DNA from: CAYLYU01 sp964501925
GTDB lineage: Bacteria > Pseudomonadota > Zetaproteobacteria > Mariprofundales > Mariprofundaceae
DNA: 47,409 nt
Direction: 5' to 3'
Assembly: GCA_964501925.1 (NCBI GenBank)
Contig: CAZCTM010000014.1
Span: forward strand, 1-47,409
The translations under genes were made by a program, and so were the position numbers. A model generated the notes under the pieces. That model worked only from the letters and a program-made list of their open reading frames with translations. It was not told the origin of the DNA and did not search any database. Shown piece by piece: positions 25,055-34,550 of this stretch. Positions within the stretch are counted from its first letter, which is position 1. Every line of letters begins with the position of its first letter.

Positions 25055-25316
25055 CGTGACCGAGATCCCTGTCCGGGGCGACATGATCGCGTATCCTCTG
25101 CTTGAGCTCCGCTATGTCAGGGAAGCGGCCCTCGGATTGTCGGGACCATATCAGCTGACCGTTTACCCGCACCTCGAATATTCCCCCTGTGCCGGGTCGC
25201 AGGATAAGCTCGGATATTTCCTGATCAAACGTGAACAACAGTTCCTGAGCCATCCAGGCTGCCCTGAGCAGCCAGCGACACTGTTTGCAGTATGTAATCT
25301 CAACCCGGTTATTCAA
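25032..25316 (-). CDS. SelT/SelW/SelH-family (Rdx) protein
   Basis: This 94-residue thioredoxin-like protein opens MNNRVEITYCKQCRWLLRAAWMAQELL, where CKQC is the redox motif (CxxU in selenoprotein W, CxxC in most bacteria). GTGGIFEVRVNGQLIWSRQSEGRFPDIAELKQRIRD is the family core. The last dozen residues run into the hairpin at 25022-25054 and are probably not conserved. The TTG start overlaps the AddA-like stop as TTGA, so translation is probably coupled. Its cellular role is not established; a thiol-redox function is the family guess. Its place directly behind addA-type genes is noted under findings. Confidence 0.85.
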   Translation of the reverse strand: MNNRVEITYCKQCRWLLRAAWMAQELLFTFDQEISELILRPGTGGIFEVRVNGQLIWSRQSEGRFPDIAELKQRIRDHVAPDRDLGHADRRPSP

Positions 25317-28300
25317 TCCCTTTCCACTCCCTGTTGTGTCGCGATTTCATCCGAATCACACCCCCATTCGCGCCATCCATCAAGCATCGGGAAATACAAG
25401 CCCAGACGAATGGGACGCTCCTCCATCAGGCGCAAGATTCGCCCATAGGTGTTTAACTGCTCACGATATCGATCCTGCTCCTGGTCCAGGAAGCTCTCCA
25501 CATCGCTACCCGCATGAACGCCGGTCTTGTAGTCGATGACCCAACGGCAACCCCTTCGATCAATAAAGCTGCGATCAATGCGCACACGAATGACATGACC
25601 GTCCAACCTGGCTGCCAGGGGCCATTCGCAGCGGGCCTGCCGATGCCTGGAGGAAAGAATCCAGCCTGCCCGCGGACTTCGCCGAATGTTGGCCATCCCC
25701 TCCCGACAGCGGTCCCGGGCCTCCTCAAGCCGTTCCCCTGTCAATCCCTCCGCCAGAAGAACGCGCCACATCAATGCAAAGGCTCTCTGCTCCATGGCCC
25801 TATCCCAACTCTCGATCCCCGCACTTCCAACGATGCGCAAGGCCTCGTGAAGGGCCATGCCTACACAGCGCGCGATCTCGTGAGCCCAGTCAAAGGGAGG
25901 CTGCGCAGGGGCCATGGGTTGCACGCTTCTCTCGCCAACAGGCAGCCTTTGCGCGGCAAAATCAGGCAATGGGCAGGGAAGCATGATTCGTTGCCGGCTG
26001 GTCCTCTGCCGGTCAGCGCCCATTTCTCCGGCCGCCTCATGCCAGGTCAGATCCGCCCCAAAGAGCCTCGACTCGTCGCCACGCAAGGCGGATGGAACAA
26101 GCAGGGACAGCATGCTGCCACTGGCGGGCCTGAATCTCCCCTGTCGCCGATCCAAACTGACGTGACCGAACAGGGAGAGGTACTTGCAGGCACGGGTTGC
26201 CGCCACATAGAGCAGTCGCCGGTCCTCCTGGCCTCTCCGGTCCCGGCGCAGGAATCTGACAAAGTCATAAAGCTCACTACTCTCGCCGCGCCTTGGCCTG
26301 GGAGACAGAACAACCCTGTCCTCGCCCTGGATCATGACGGGAGAAAAAGCGAGCAGGCCAGAATCCTCTCCGCGGGTTCTATGGCCTAGGCCGGGGATGA
26401 GGACAGCATCCCACTGCAATCCCTTGGCACCGTGGATCGTCACCATCTCCACCCGCGCCCCATCCTGCTGGACAGGTTTCTCATATTCTCTTTCCAGTCG
26501 TCGACTGATCTGGGCGAAATCCGGTGGTGAGCCGTCGTCCAGTTCATCCAGCAGGGTGAAAAAGCTCTCCACATTGGCCACAGCCTGCTCATCCAGAAGT
26601 GCCGGGCCTCCGAGATTCAGCCAGGCCCTCTCGACCGCCTGCCGCCAGCGGCAGACGGGAACATGCCGGCGGACCTCCTCGTAGATCCTGAGAAATCGCT
26701 GAAGCCGCTGGTCATCCTCGGACGCAAGCCCTTTCCTGGCAGCAGTCAACCACTCCATGGGCAAACCATTTGATGAAACTCCGATCAGCGCGTGCAGGCC
26801 CTGGATGGAAATGCCAACAAAGGGAGATGTCAGGACCGAAGCCATGGCCACACCGTCACCACCGTGATAAATGGACCTGAAAAGACTATAGGCATCCTGC
26901 ACCTCGGGCCGATCAGGCAGGGGCAGAACTTCCAGACTGGTAAAAGAAACACCCGCGCCGGACAGATAGCGCATGATTTCCCTCAGATGCCTGCGGGCGA
27001 CAGCAAGTATGCCAATGCGCCAGTCGGCATGCCGCGCAAGCAGACGCTGAACCTCTTCGCCTATCAACCTGGCCTCAAGAACCTCGTCGGGGGAATGAAG
27101 CAGATGGATGGATACCGTCCCGCCCTTCTTGCCGGGATCCGGCTCGCACGGGGTATAGGAGACACGCCCAAGGGCGGGATCATCCAGGCGGGGAAAAACC
27201 TCCTGAAAGGCGTGATTCACCCAGTTGACAATCTCCGGGCAACTGCGGAAATTCCGCCTGAGTTGTTCACAGACAACCGGAACCGGAAACAATTCCCCGC
27301 GTTCGGCCTCCAGCATCAGGCCCACTTCTGCCTTGCGAAAACCATAGATGGACTGCATGGGATCTCCGACGATGAATAGCGTGCGCCCGTCTCCCGCCTG
27401 CCATCCACTCACCAGACGCCTGAGCAAATCAATCTGCAGGGTTGATGTATCCTGAAACTCGTCGATCAGCAGATGCTGGATACTGGCATCCAGTCTCAGA
27501 AGGATCTCCTCCGGATTGCTTTCCGTTCCCAGCGCCTCAAGCGCCCGCAGGCTGATCTCCGTGTAATCGACTATGCCTTTCTCGGCAAAAACGAGAGAAA
27601 GTTCAGCCGCAGCCCGAATGAGAACCTGTCCCAGATTGCGGATCAGCTCCCATTCCTCCGCCCCAAACGAAAGATTCGCCGGGATGGCGCGGAGAGCGTG
27701 CAAGGCCTCGGCCAGTTCCTCCATGCCGGACAATTTTTCAAGCAGCGTCCGCATGCGCTCCTTTGCTTCAGCCTCCTCCGGAGGAAATCCAGCCCTGGCA
27801 TTGATCCCTCCCGGTTTGCGCCAGGCCCCCTGGCTGGTCAAAAGCAACGAGGCCAGTGCCCGCCAGACGGGCAGATGCACCGGATCATCCGTCAATGCGG
27901 TTGGCGCATCGGCAAGCGGACCAATGGGATGATCGGGATTTGCCCGACCAAGATGGCGGGCAGCAAGACCTCCAAGGCGCAGGGCCTCGGTCAGATGACG
28001 GCTGGGAAACAGTGACAGCATCCCCCCGAGCCTGTCTCTGACCAGCGTATGAAGCGTTTCCATGAGCGTCTGCTGAAAGGAAACGGGATTCGTCCTGATG
28101 CTCACAACGGGGGAGAGCCACTGTTCGCGCCGCTCCAGCAAGGAGGAGATCAGCTCGATCAGGTACATTTCCCGGTGTTCGAGATGGAGTAAAAGCCTGG
28201 ATATGGATGCCGACAGGTCGGGTTGGCTATCATCGCCCAGAATGGCAAGCAGACGATAAGTGGCTTCCTCATACATGGGCTTCGCATCTTCAATGGGGGA

Positions 28301-28705
28301 TATGCCACCCCCCAGACCGGTAAGGATGGGGAGACGTTCAGCCAGCCACAGGGCCAGAGCGTCCAGTGTACCGATACGCAGCCTGTGGGGCTGTTCGAGC
28401 AACCCCCAGCCCAGGAGATCGTTGCGTTCAAGCGCCCTTCTGGCCAGGTCCCAGGTCATTGCCTGGACCGGGTCCACCGGCCTGTCCTTCCTGGCCTCCC
28501 TGAGCGCCTGAATCACCCGCATTCGCATTTCACCCACAGCCTTGCGGGTAAAGGTGAGGGCCAGAATTTCTTCCGGTTTCTGCACATGTGCAAGCAGGAG
28601 GAGAAACCGGCGGATCAGAACCTCGGTCTTGCCGCTACCTGCCGGGGCCTGAACAACAAAGGAACGAGCCGGATCCAGAACCCTTTCACGGACGGCCTCA
28701 GGCAC
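25313..28705 (-). CDS. AddA-like helicase-nuclease
   Basis: This large UvrD/Rep-type (superfamily 1A) motor with a C-terminal nuclease is the counterpart of AddA and RecB in double-strand-break resection. The Walker A motif is APAGSGKTE near the N terminus; LLIDEFQDTS is motif II; VTIHGAKGLQWDAVLIPG is motif V. Near the C terminus RWVIDYKTG and a following QLNTYGRIL match the AddA/RecB PD-(D/E)XK nuclease. GTG 28705, preceded by AGGAGG with six-base spacing, is the likely start (1130 residues) and overlaps the AddB-like gene by only 8 nt; the frame is open to 28771. It is expected to pair with the AddB-like protein encoded just upstream. Confidence 0.9.
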   Translation of the reverse strand: MPEAVRERVLDPARSFVVQAPAGSGKTEVLIRRFLLLLAHVQKPEEILALTFTRKAVGEMRMRVIQALREARKDRPVDPVQAMTWDLARRALERNDLLGWGLLEQPHRLRIGTLDALALWLAERLPILTGLGGGISPIEDAKPMYEEATYRLLAILGDDSQPDLSASISRLLLHLEHREMYLIELISSLLERREQWLSPVVSIRTNPVSFQQTLMETLHTLVRDRLGGMLSLFPSRHLTEALRLGGLAARHLGRANPDHPIGPLADAPTALTDDPVHLPVWRALASLLLTSQGAWRKPGGINARAGFPPEEAEAKERMRTLLEKLSGMEELAEALHALRAIPANLSFGAEEWELIRNLGQVLIRAAAELSLVFAEKGIVDYTEISLRALEALGTESNPEEILLRLDASIQHLLIDEFQDTSTLQIDLLRRLVSGWQAGDGRTLFIVGDPMQSIYGFRKAEVGLMLEAERGELFPVPVVCEQLRRNFRSCPEIVNWVNHAFQEVFPRLDDPALGRVSYTPCEPDPGKKGGTVSIHLLHSPDEVLEARLIGEEVQRLLARHADWRIGILAVARRHLREIMRYLSGAGVSFTSLEVLPLPDRPEVQDAYSLFRSIYHGGDGVAMASVLTSPFVGISIQGLHALIGVSSNGLPMEWLTAARKGLASEDDQRLQRFLRIYEEVRRHVPVCRWRQAVERAWLNLGGPALLDEQAVANVESFFTLLDELDDGSPPDFAQISRRLEREYEKPVQQDGARVEMVTIHGAKGLQWDAVLIPGLGHRTRGEDSGLLAFSPVMIQGEDRVVLSPRPRRGESSELYDFVRFLRRDRRGQEDRRLLYVAATRACKYLSLFGHVSLDRRQGRFRPASGSMLSLLVPSALRGDESRLFGADLTWHEAAGEMGADRQRTSRQRIMLPCPLPDFAAQRLPVGERSVQPMAPAQPPFDWAHEIARCVGMALHEALRIVGSAGIESWDRAMEQRAFALMWRVLLAEGLTGERLEEARDRCREGMANIRRSPRAGWILSSRHRQARCEWPLAARLDGHVIRVRIDRSFIDRRGCRWVIDYKTGVHAGSDVESFLDQEQDRYREQLNTYGRILRLMEERPIRLGLYFPMLDGWREWGCDSDEIATQQGVERD

Positions 28706-31265
28706 GAGGCTCCTCCTCGGAGATGCGGCAGAAAGTGGCAAAGTCACAATGGCGGCAGGCATCCTTACCACGGGGGAAGGCCCGTGTGTCCCCGGCGATA
28801 AACTCTCTCGCCAGAGCCTCCAGGGTATCCTTCCAAACCTGTAACTGACCCTCCCAGTCGCTTTCGACCTTCACACCGGGCAAGATATCGGCATCCTTGG
28901 CCAGGCCGGTAAACCTGAAGCCGTCCGAGCGGATCTGGGCGAAGGCCACAGCATCCGCGGACTCGCTCAGGGCGTAAAGCGGCAGTTGCGGATCTTCCGG
29001 TCGCTCCCCCTGCCACTTCGATGCGGAAACCGCACCGGTTTTGTAATCCAGGATGATGTGCCTTCTCTCCTCATCCTCATCCACACGATCCAGTTGTATC
29101 CTCAGGCCAAGCCCGCCTATATTTATCTCTTTCTTCTTCTCGCACGCACGTACGACAAACGCAAGCCGCCTTAACTCGACCTGCAGCCAGTTCAGCAGAA
29201 GCTCGCAAACCACCCTGCTCTCCAGCTTTTTCCTGTCCCGATCCAGCCAGAATGGAGCGTATCTGGCAACTGCTCGCTCCACATGCCGACAAACAACGGC
29301 GTCAAGATCCCGGGAGGCCACAAGCTCCGTCAGACGCTGTTTTGACCTCACCTCACCCCAGAAGGTGGACAGGGCGGCATGGACAATGGAACCGCGACTC
29401 ATGGCATCCACACCCGCCGGTGGTTCGCCCATGCCTTCCAGACCCAGCCGACAGGCTGCAAAGGCCTTGAACGGGCAATCGGACTGATACTGCAGAACCG
29501 ACGACCCGCCACTGACCATACAAGATCCCGTTAAAGGGATTCTGGGGTTTGCGATCCACTCCGAAGCAGCGCCCCTCCCAGCCAGACTCAGTGATGGGCG
29601 GAGGCTCTTGATTTGTGCAATGGAAGAAACCTCCCAGTCCATCACCAATGGTGAGGGATTGCGTTCCCCCTCGCGAAAATCGTAAACGGCATACATCACC
29701 TCGATGACCGGAGATGTGGCAAGCAGCTGTTTCCAGACAGCAGCGGCATAACGGTATTCACGCTCGGCATCCGCATGAGGAAGCCCGAGCCGGCATTGCA
29801 TCTCAACAGGGATCAGGGCATTGGGCCTCGGTGACTGGGGCCAGGCACCTTCATGTATGCCGATGATGAAGAGATGATCAAACGACTGTCCCACCGATTC
29901 CAGAAGTCCCCCCACATGGATGGCGCCTGGTCCGGGATCAGGACGAAAAATATGCCGCTCAAGGACGGAAAAGAGTTCCGAGCGGAAGGCCCGCCAGCTT
30001 ATTCTGCCGAGAGGGGCATCAAGAACCTTGAGGCTGGCAAGGGTCTCACGCCACTCCCGCAACACGGGTGTGATGTCTTCGGCCATTTCGCCTGGCCAGC
30101 CACACGCACTTAACCAGTTCTCGAGTTCCCCGATCCATGCCGAGGGGGGCAAGCGGGTTTTTCCCCCAAATCCGTGAACCTGCTTCAGCCAGTTGCACAC
30201 CCCGGACCGGCCGGAACATTCGGACCAGTTTAACCAGTTGAAAACGGGCAGGTTTCTGCCACCCTTTTTACGGGCAGCCATTTCAAGGGCAAGCCGCTCC
30301 ATTCCATGGCCGCAGCCCTGTGGAATCCTCAGCATGGCCGATAACAGGGAGAAATCCGCACTGTCTTCCCCCGCCCAGGAAAGAAGCAACATGGCCGAGC
30401 GGATCAGGGGATGACAGGACAAGGGTCTGCCCAGCGAAAAATCCGCAACAGGCTGGCATGGCGACATCCTTCCCTGCGGGTTTAATTCCTCTTCAAGAAT
30501 GCCGGCAAGTGAGACCTGCCGCTCGCCCAGGCCGGGAACAACGACCCCGATGCTCATGCCCGGTCGGTAGACCTCCCTGATGCGTCCGGCCAGAAAACGC
30601 GCCTCGCTCTCCGCATCCGTCAGCCTCCATAGCTTGCGCCTTGCCGCAGGGGACAAAGTGGAAATGCGTTCGATCCGGCACCCCTTTCGGATCAGAACCT
30701 CAATCAGAGAATGCATGGCCGGCGGCTCCTCCACAAATCCCGCCAGAAAGACCTGGGGGGGCACGGGCAGGCTGCCGGACTCAAATCCACCGATAATTTT
30801 TTCCCACAAGCAACCCTGCGTGAGCTTGCCCTGGCCTAGGAGCCATGCGTCCACCCTGTCCCGCCATTCAAGCAGCATTTCAAAGTGCTCATCTGCTTCC
30901 CCTCGCTGGCCGGAACGGCCATACCCATATGCATGCAGCATTCGGCTGGCATCCATGGCCTCTTCAGCCAGGCTACGGATATGCACGATGCCGGATAATC
31001 GGGCATCTTCCCGGATCGCCTTTCGCCACCAGCCGGATTCCTCCATGTCTGTCGCTGCAACCTGCCCATCGCCATGATGAAGCCAGAGTCGGGACAGCCA
31101 GGAGAAAAGCGGGAGGATCTCTGCATCGGGCCAGACCTGACGTCCACGATCAGCTTGCCAGTCATCGTAGGCATCCCGCCAGGATGCGGCGAGACGTTTG
31201 TTGGCAACCAGCATGAGTGCACCGCTTTCAAGGGCCTTGAACAACTCACACGGTCTTACTGGCAT
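28698..31265 (-). CDS. AddB-like PD-(D/E)XK nuclease subunit (TIGR03623 type)
   Basis: This 855-residue partner of the AddA-like helicase resembles the TIGR03623 'probable DNA repair protein' family. The N terminus (LMLVANKRLAASW) has no Walker A, so the helicase part should not hydrolyse ATP. The C terminus holds a nuclease with HIILDYKTGAV. The four cysteines of the AddB iron-sulfur staple are all present: SDCPFKAF far upstream and CRHCDFATFC after the nuclease. These features fit a DNA-tracking and strand-nuclease subunit. It begins 23 bases after the DUF6111-like gene and runs into the AddA-like gene by 8 nt. Confidence 0.88.
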   Translation of the reverse strand: MPVRPCELFKALESGALMLVANKRLAASWRDAYDDWQADRGRQVWPDAEILPLFSWLSRLWLHHGDGQVAATDMEESGWWRKAIREDARLSGIVHIRSLAEEAMDASRMLHAYGYGRSGQRGEADEHFEMLLEWRDRVDAWLLGQGKLTQGCLWEKIIGGFESGSLPVPPQVFLAGFVEEPPAMHSLIEVLIRKGCRIERISTLSPAARRKLWRLTDAESEARFLAGRIREVYRPGMSIGVVVPGLGERQVSLAGILEEELNPQGRMSPCQPVADFSLGRPLSCHPLIRSAMLLLSWAGEDSADFSLLSAMLRIPQGCGHGMERLALEMAARKKGGRNLPVFNWLNWSECSGRSGVCNWLKQVHGFGGKTRLPPSAWIGELENWLSACGWPGEMAEDITPVLREWRETLASLKVLDAPLGRISWRAFRSELFSVLERHIFRPDPGPGAIHVGGLLESVGQSFDHLFIIGIHEGAWPQSPRPNALIPVEMQCRLGLPHADAEREYRYAAAVWKQLLATSPVIEVMYAVYDFREGERNPSPLVMDWEVSSIAQIKSLRPSLSLAGRGAASEWIANPRIPLTGSCMVSGGSSVLQYQSDCPFKAFAACRLGLEGMGEPPAGVDAMSRGSIVHAALSTFWGEVRSKQRLTELVASRDLDAVVCRHVERAVARYAPFWLDRDRKKLESRVVCELLLNWLQVELRRLAFVVRACEKKKEINIGGLGLRIQLDRVDEDEERRHIILDYKTGAVSASKWQGERPEDPQLPLYALSESADAVAFAQIRSDGFRFTGLAKDADILPGVKVESDWEGQLQVWKDTLEALAREFIAGDTRAFPRGKDACRHCDFATFCRISEEEPRA

Positions 31266-31288
31266 CGGCTTACGGGGTATGGAGGACG

Positions 31289-31609
31289 TTACTCAAGATG
31301 CCCCGGGACTATTTCGCCCTGCTCGTTGATGTGGGCGGGAACATATATCCTGCCGACCTCGGGACTTTCACTCAGCCGCTGCCACACAAGCACGGCAATG
31401 ACCAGGCTCAACACAAACGTGACCACAATAAAGGCGGTGGAGGGCGGGTGTGGTTTCCTTGGCGTCACATCAATGACGTCTGCTTCCCTTTGGCTCGCGG
31501 CCTTGCGCGCCACCAGCCAGAGGCGAAGCAGAATTCCAAGATGACGCAACAGAAACATGAGCATCGCCGGCCCAAAGAAGAACAGGATGGAAAGGAGGAT
31601 GTTCCTCAT
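31289..31609 (-). CDS. Small two-helix membrane protein, DUF6111-like
   Basis: This 106-residue protein has two hydrophobic segments: one at the N terminus (ILLSILFFFGPAMLMFLLRHL) and one in the middle (TAFIVVTFVLSLVIAVLVW). The linker between them is charged, and the C-terminal tail ends YVPAHINEQGEIVPGH. The ending and layout recall small DUF6111-type proteins seen in proteobacteria; no function is known. It overlaps the DUF1841 gene by 4 nt, so both are probably translated together. Confidence 0.7.
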   Translation of the reverse strand: MRNILLSILFFFGPAMLMFLLRHLGILLRLWLVARKAASQREADVIDVTPRKPHPPSTAFIVVTFVLSLVIAVLVWQRLSESPEVGRIYVPAHINEQGEIVPGHLE

Positions 31610-32061
31610 GCGGACGCCATCACCGCTCTCAGTCGCGACCTGTAACTTTCCACGTCCGGTTCCGAACCTTCACGCTGCGCAAAATAAACGGTTTCTCCGA
31701 GAATCTCGAGCAGGACGTGCAGGGCCTCATGCCGGTTCAACCCCTTTTTCTGCATCAGAAACTCAAGAGCCCGAGCGACCTCCGGCGGCTGATGCATCGC
31801 CACTTGTTCCTCCAGAGCGATGTGCAGGGAAATATGCAGATAGGGATTAGCACCACTGCTGACACCAAAGTCCCGATCCAGAAAACCTTCCCTGTCGGCA
31901 AAAAGGGGATGGTATTCCGGATGCAGGGCCAGCACCCTGGCAATCCTCACCTCGAGTGCGTTCAGGGGCAAACCGGCTACATGCTTTTGCCAGGCATCCC
32001 AAATCACCTGCCGGTGGGCTCTGAGCCGTGAACGGTGGGTGGGGTCTTCGTCCGCTTTCAT
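31606..32061 (-). CDS. DUF1841 family protein
   Basis: This 151-residue soluble, mostly helical protein matches the DUF1841 pattern: WQKHVAGLPLNALEVRIARVLALHPEYHPLF near the N terminus, NPYLHISLHIALEEQV in the middle, and RHEALHVLLEILGETVYFAQR at the end. The recurrent His residues (HPEYH, LHISLH, RHEALH) could form a metal or haem site, which is inference. The function is unknown. It overlaps both neighbours by 4 nt. Confidence 0.87.
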   Translation of the reverse strand: MKADEDPTHRSRLRAHRQVIWDAWQKHVAGLPLNALEVRIARVLALHPEYHPLFADREGFLDRDFGVSSGANPYLHISLHIALEEQVAMHQPPEVARALEFLMQKKGLNRHEALHVLLEILGETVYFAQREGSEPDVESYRSRLRAVMASA

Positions 32062-32885
32062 AACCTGCGATGCTTCAGCACGGGGAGCATGGTCCTGATC
32101 TCCCGCAGTCGTTCAAAACTGATATCCGCCACAATAACGCCGGTATCCTCCACACATTCTGCCATGACTTTACCCCAGGGACTGACAATCATGGAATGTC
32201 CCCATGTCATTCTGCCACCTGGATGGGTGCCTGCCTGTGCCGCAGCGAGGACGTAAACCTGATTTTCAATGGCCCTGGCCCGCAGCAGGACCTCCCAGTG
32301 GGCCCTGCCCGTCGGTACCGTAAAAGCGGACGGAACGGGAAACAGCGTGCACCCTTCGCGGCTGTATTGGCGGTAAAGCTCCGGGAAGCGAACGTCATAG
32401 CAGACACTCAAACCCAGCCTCCACGGTTCCATATCGACGGATACGGGTTTCTCCCCGGCAACAATGATGGCGGACTCCTGATAACACTCCCCTGGCAGGG
32501 CGATATCAAACAGATGAATCTTGTCATAGGTCGCCAGGCATTCGCCCTCCGGTGAAAACAGGGGACAGGCATTGCGGACACCGGGTTCACGACCGGTAAG
32601 CAGGGCAACGGTTCCACCGACAATAAACATATGGCGGGCTCTTGCCTCTTCGGCAAGGAAACCCAACACCTGCGAGGCCTCCGGCCATTCGGCCACGGCC
32701 CGCTTGTCCATTTCATCCTTCCCCATGAAGGCAAAGTTTTCCGGAAGCACAGCCAGTTGGGCTCCCTCACCGGCCGCCTGCTCCAGAAGTCGTGAGGCAA
32801 GCTCCAGATTGGATTCAATATGATCCTGTGAAGACATCTGGACACATGCTACCCGCATGGTTTGCCTTTTCTCCCTGTCAGTCAT
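32058..32885 (-). CDS. Carbon-nitrogen hydrolase (Nit/deaminated-glutathione amidase-like)
   Basis: This nitrilase-superfamily amidase has the Glu-Lys-Cys triad: LAVLPENFAF with the catalytic Glu, YDKIHLFDI with the Lys, and GLSVCYDVRFPELYR with the Cys. The sequence is closest in type to the Nit1/Nit2 branch, some of whose members hydrolyse deaminated glutathione; omega-amidase activity is the alternative. ATG 32885 overlaps the upstream stop as ATGA. ATG 32858 (MRVACVQMSS), with AAGG before it, is the family-like start and gives 266 residues. It is cytoplasmic. Confidence 0.88.
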   Translation of the reverse strand: MTDREKRQTMRVACVQMSSQDHIESNLELASRLLEQAAGEGAQLAVLPENFAFMGKDEMDKRAVAEWPEASQVLGFLAEEARARHMFIVGGTVALLTGREPGVRNACPLFSPEGECLATYDKIHLFDIALPGECYQESAIIVAGEKPVSVDMEPWRLGLSVCYDVRFPELYRQYSREGCTLFPVPSAFTVPTGRAHWEVLLRARAIENQVYVLAAAQAGTHPGGRMTWGHSMIVSPWGKVMAECVEDTGVIVADISFERLREIRTMLPVLKHRRL

Positions 32886-33781
32886 ATCCCCGCTGCGGCC
32901 GAAACAAAACGGCCAATGCCCAGTTTTTTTCCAATGTTCGCCTGATCGTCCAGCACGGGAACAAGCTTCTCATCCACTGCCGTCATAAGGGTGGATACCC
33001 CGGGGCCGTGGCCACCAAGAGGGGAATCGGAGTGGATGACCACACCGATGGTGACAGCCCCCTTGCGGTAGGTCCGCCCGAAACGGCCATCATGGTCCAG
33101 GATGGCTACAAAATCTCCAAAGCGCAGCTTTTCAAGACCATGTTCGCGCACCACTGACTCGTCATGGCAAAGAATGTCATAATCACCCGTGGTCACCGAC
33201 AGGGAACCGATGCCGGAGCCCATGGCATGGCCGGGAACCCTAGCGACCACCGGCACCTCAATCCGTCCGTCTCCCAGCTCTCTGAGTCCCCAGCGATCAA
33301 GGAGATCCGGATCAAGGTTGTAGATAAACACCTCAGGATGATCGACCAGTTTCAGACCCTGGCCGAACCCCCTGACCAGAAACTTGTCATCACAGCAAAG
33401 CCTTTCAAGGGTGGAATCCGGAAAATCAATGATGAGATGCTCAACACCTCCATGATGACCGATGACCGTTCCCGTTTCACCCTTCGCCTCCCCAGTAATC
33501 ACACGCACCTTGTTTCCGCAGCAGGCCAGAAACTGAAAGCCGGCCTCGGCCCTCCGGTTCTTGTGCGTAAAGGTCGCGGACACGCCGGGCTCGATATGTT
33601 CACCCAGCCAGCCAAAAACGGAGTCGCCAACCTTGACATTGTACGTGATGCCACCCGTGGAGGGCCAGGAGATGATTTCCCCATTCGACCCCACCTCGAA
33701 GGGAGCCCATTGATGTGCCGGTGCCACCGAACCCTGAATGGCGATGGCCACCAGCCTGTCGCGATTTGTTTTCAGACTCAT
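32882..33781 (-). CDS. DUF4438 family protein
   Basis: This 299-residue protein has the DUF4438 layout: an N-terminal QGSVAPAHQWAPFEVGSNGEI block, a central VRVITGEAKGETGTVIGHHGG, then MGSGIGSLSVTTGDYDI and VIHSDSPLGGHGPGVSTLMT near the C terminus. The glycine and histidine-rich GHGPGVS segment suggests a ligand or active site, but no activity is established for the family. There is no signal peptide. It overlaps trmB upstream and the nitrilase-like gene downstream by 4 nt each (ATGA). Confidence 0.85.
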   Translation of the reverse strand: MSLKTNRDRLVAIAIQGSVAPAHQWAPFEVGSNGEIISWPSTGGITYNVKVGDSVFGWLGEHIEPGVSATFTHKNRRAEAGFQFLACCGNKVRVITGEAKGETGTVIGHHGGVEHLIIDFPDSTLERLCCDDKFLVRGFGQGLKLVDHPEVFIYNLDPDLLDRWGLRELGDGRIEVPVVARVPGHAMGSGIGSLSVTTGDYDILCHDESVVREHGLEKLRFGDFVAILDHDGRFGRTYRKGAVTIGVVIHSDSPLGGHGPGVSTLMTAVDEKLVPVLDDQANIGKKLGIGRFVSAAAGI

Positions 33782-34482
33782 ACGCCTCCCTTGACATAGT
33801 GAAGAAACAGGCTTTTTCTTCCCTCTCTCAAGCCACGCTGCTCGAATTTTGTCTCCAGCCTGTCCGGCTCACGCTCCACAAAACCTGATTCACCGCCCAT
33901 GTTTTGCAATCCCTCCGTCCTATCCAGGATTTCACGCATCCATATCGCCAGATCCGGCCAGTCGGTGGCCAGCTTGAGAAACCCTCCGGGCTCAAGGCGG
34001 GATGTGAGCAGGGCCGCAAAATCCGGCTGGATGAGGCGCCGCTTGGCATGCCTGGCCTTGGGCCATGGATCGGGATGGTTGATGTACACGCCATGCAGGC
34101 TGTCAGACTCAATCTGCTTCTCCAGAACATACTGCGCCGGATTCTGGGATATACGAACACGCTCGAGAACGCCAAGGATTTCAAGTCTTGAAATCGCCTT
34201 GGCCAGGCCTGGCAGGTAGATTTCGATGCCGACAAGATTCCAGTCGGGATGTTTCCGGGCCAGATAAGCCAGGAATTCCCCGTTCCCTATGCCGATCTCC
34301 ATCACCAGTGGCCCCGGATGCCTGAAATCACCCTTATCAAGCCTTGCCGCCGGCAGGCCGATCCTGGGAAGCAAACGCTCAAGCCTCAGCGCCTGACCTT
34401 TGGTAATAAAGCCGTTTTTGCGTCCATACGTCCGCAACTCATGTTGCAGGAATGATGCACGCAGGTGGCTTGAAAGTCGCAT
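33778..34482 (-). CDS. trmB: tRNA (guanine-N7)-methyltransferase
   Basis: TrmB methylates G46 in the variable loop of tRNAs. The 234-residue protein shows LVMEIGIGNGEFLAYLA as the SAM site, VGIEIYLPGL after it, and the family signature HPDPWPKARHAKRRL followed by LKLATDW and ETKFEQRG near the C terminus. The usual first residue of the signature, Phe, is His here, a mild change. It is the first gene of a chain of five that overlap by 4 nt each. Confidence 0.93.
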   Translation of the reverse strand: MRLSSHLRASFLQHELRTYGRKNGFITKGQALRLERLLPRIGLPAARLDKGDFRHPGPLVMEIGIGNGEFLAYLARKHPDWNLVGIEIYLPGLAKAISRLEILGVLERVRISQNPAQYVLEKQIESDSLHGVYINHPDPWPKARHAKRRLIQPDFAALLTSRLEPGGFLKLATDWPDLAIWMREILDRTEGLQNMGGESGFVEREPDRLETKFEQRGLREGRKSLFLHYVKGGV

Positions 34483-34550
34483 AACTGGATTCTAGCAGGG
34501 AGCCCTCAAGCTGTCTCAACTCTCCCTTCCGAAATCGGGCATGCAGCTTC

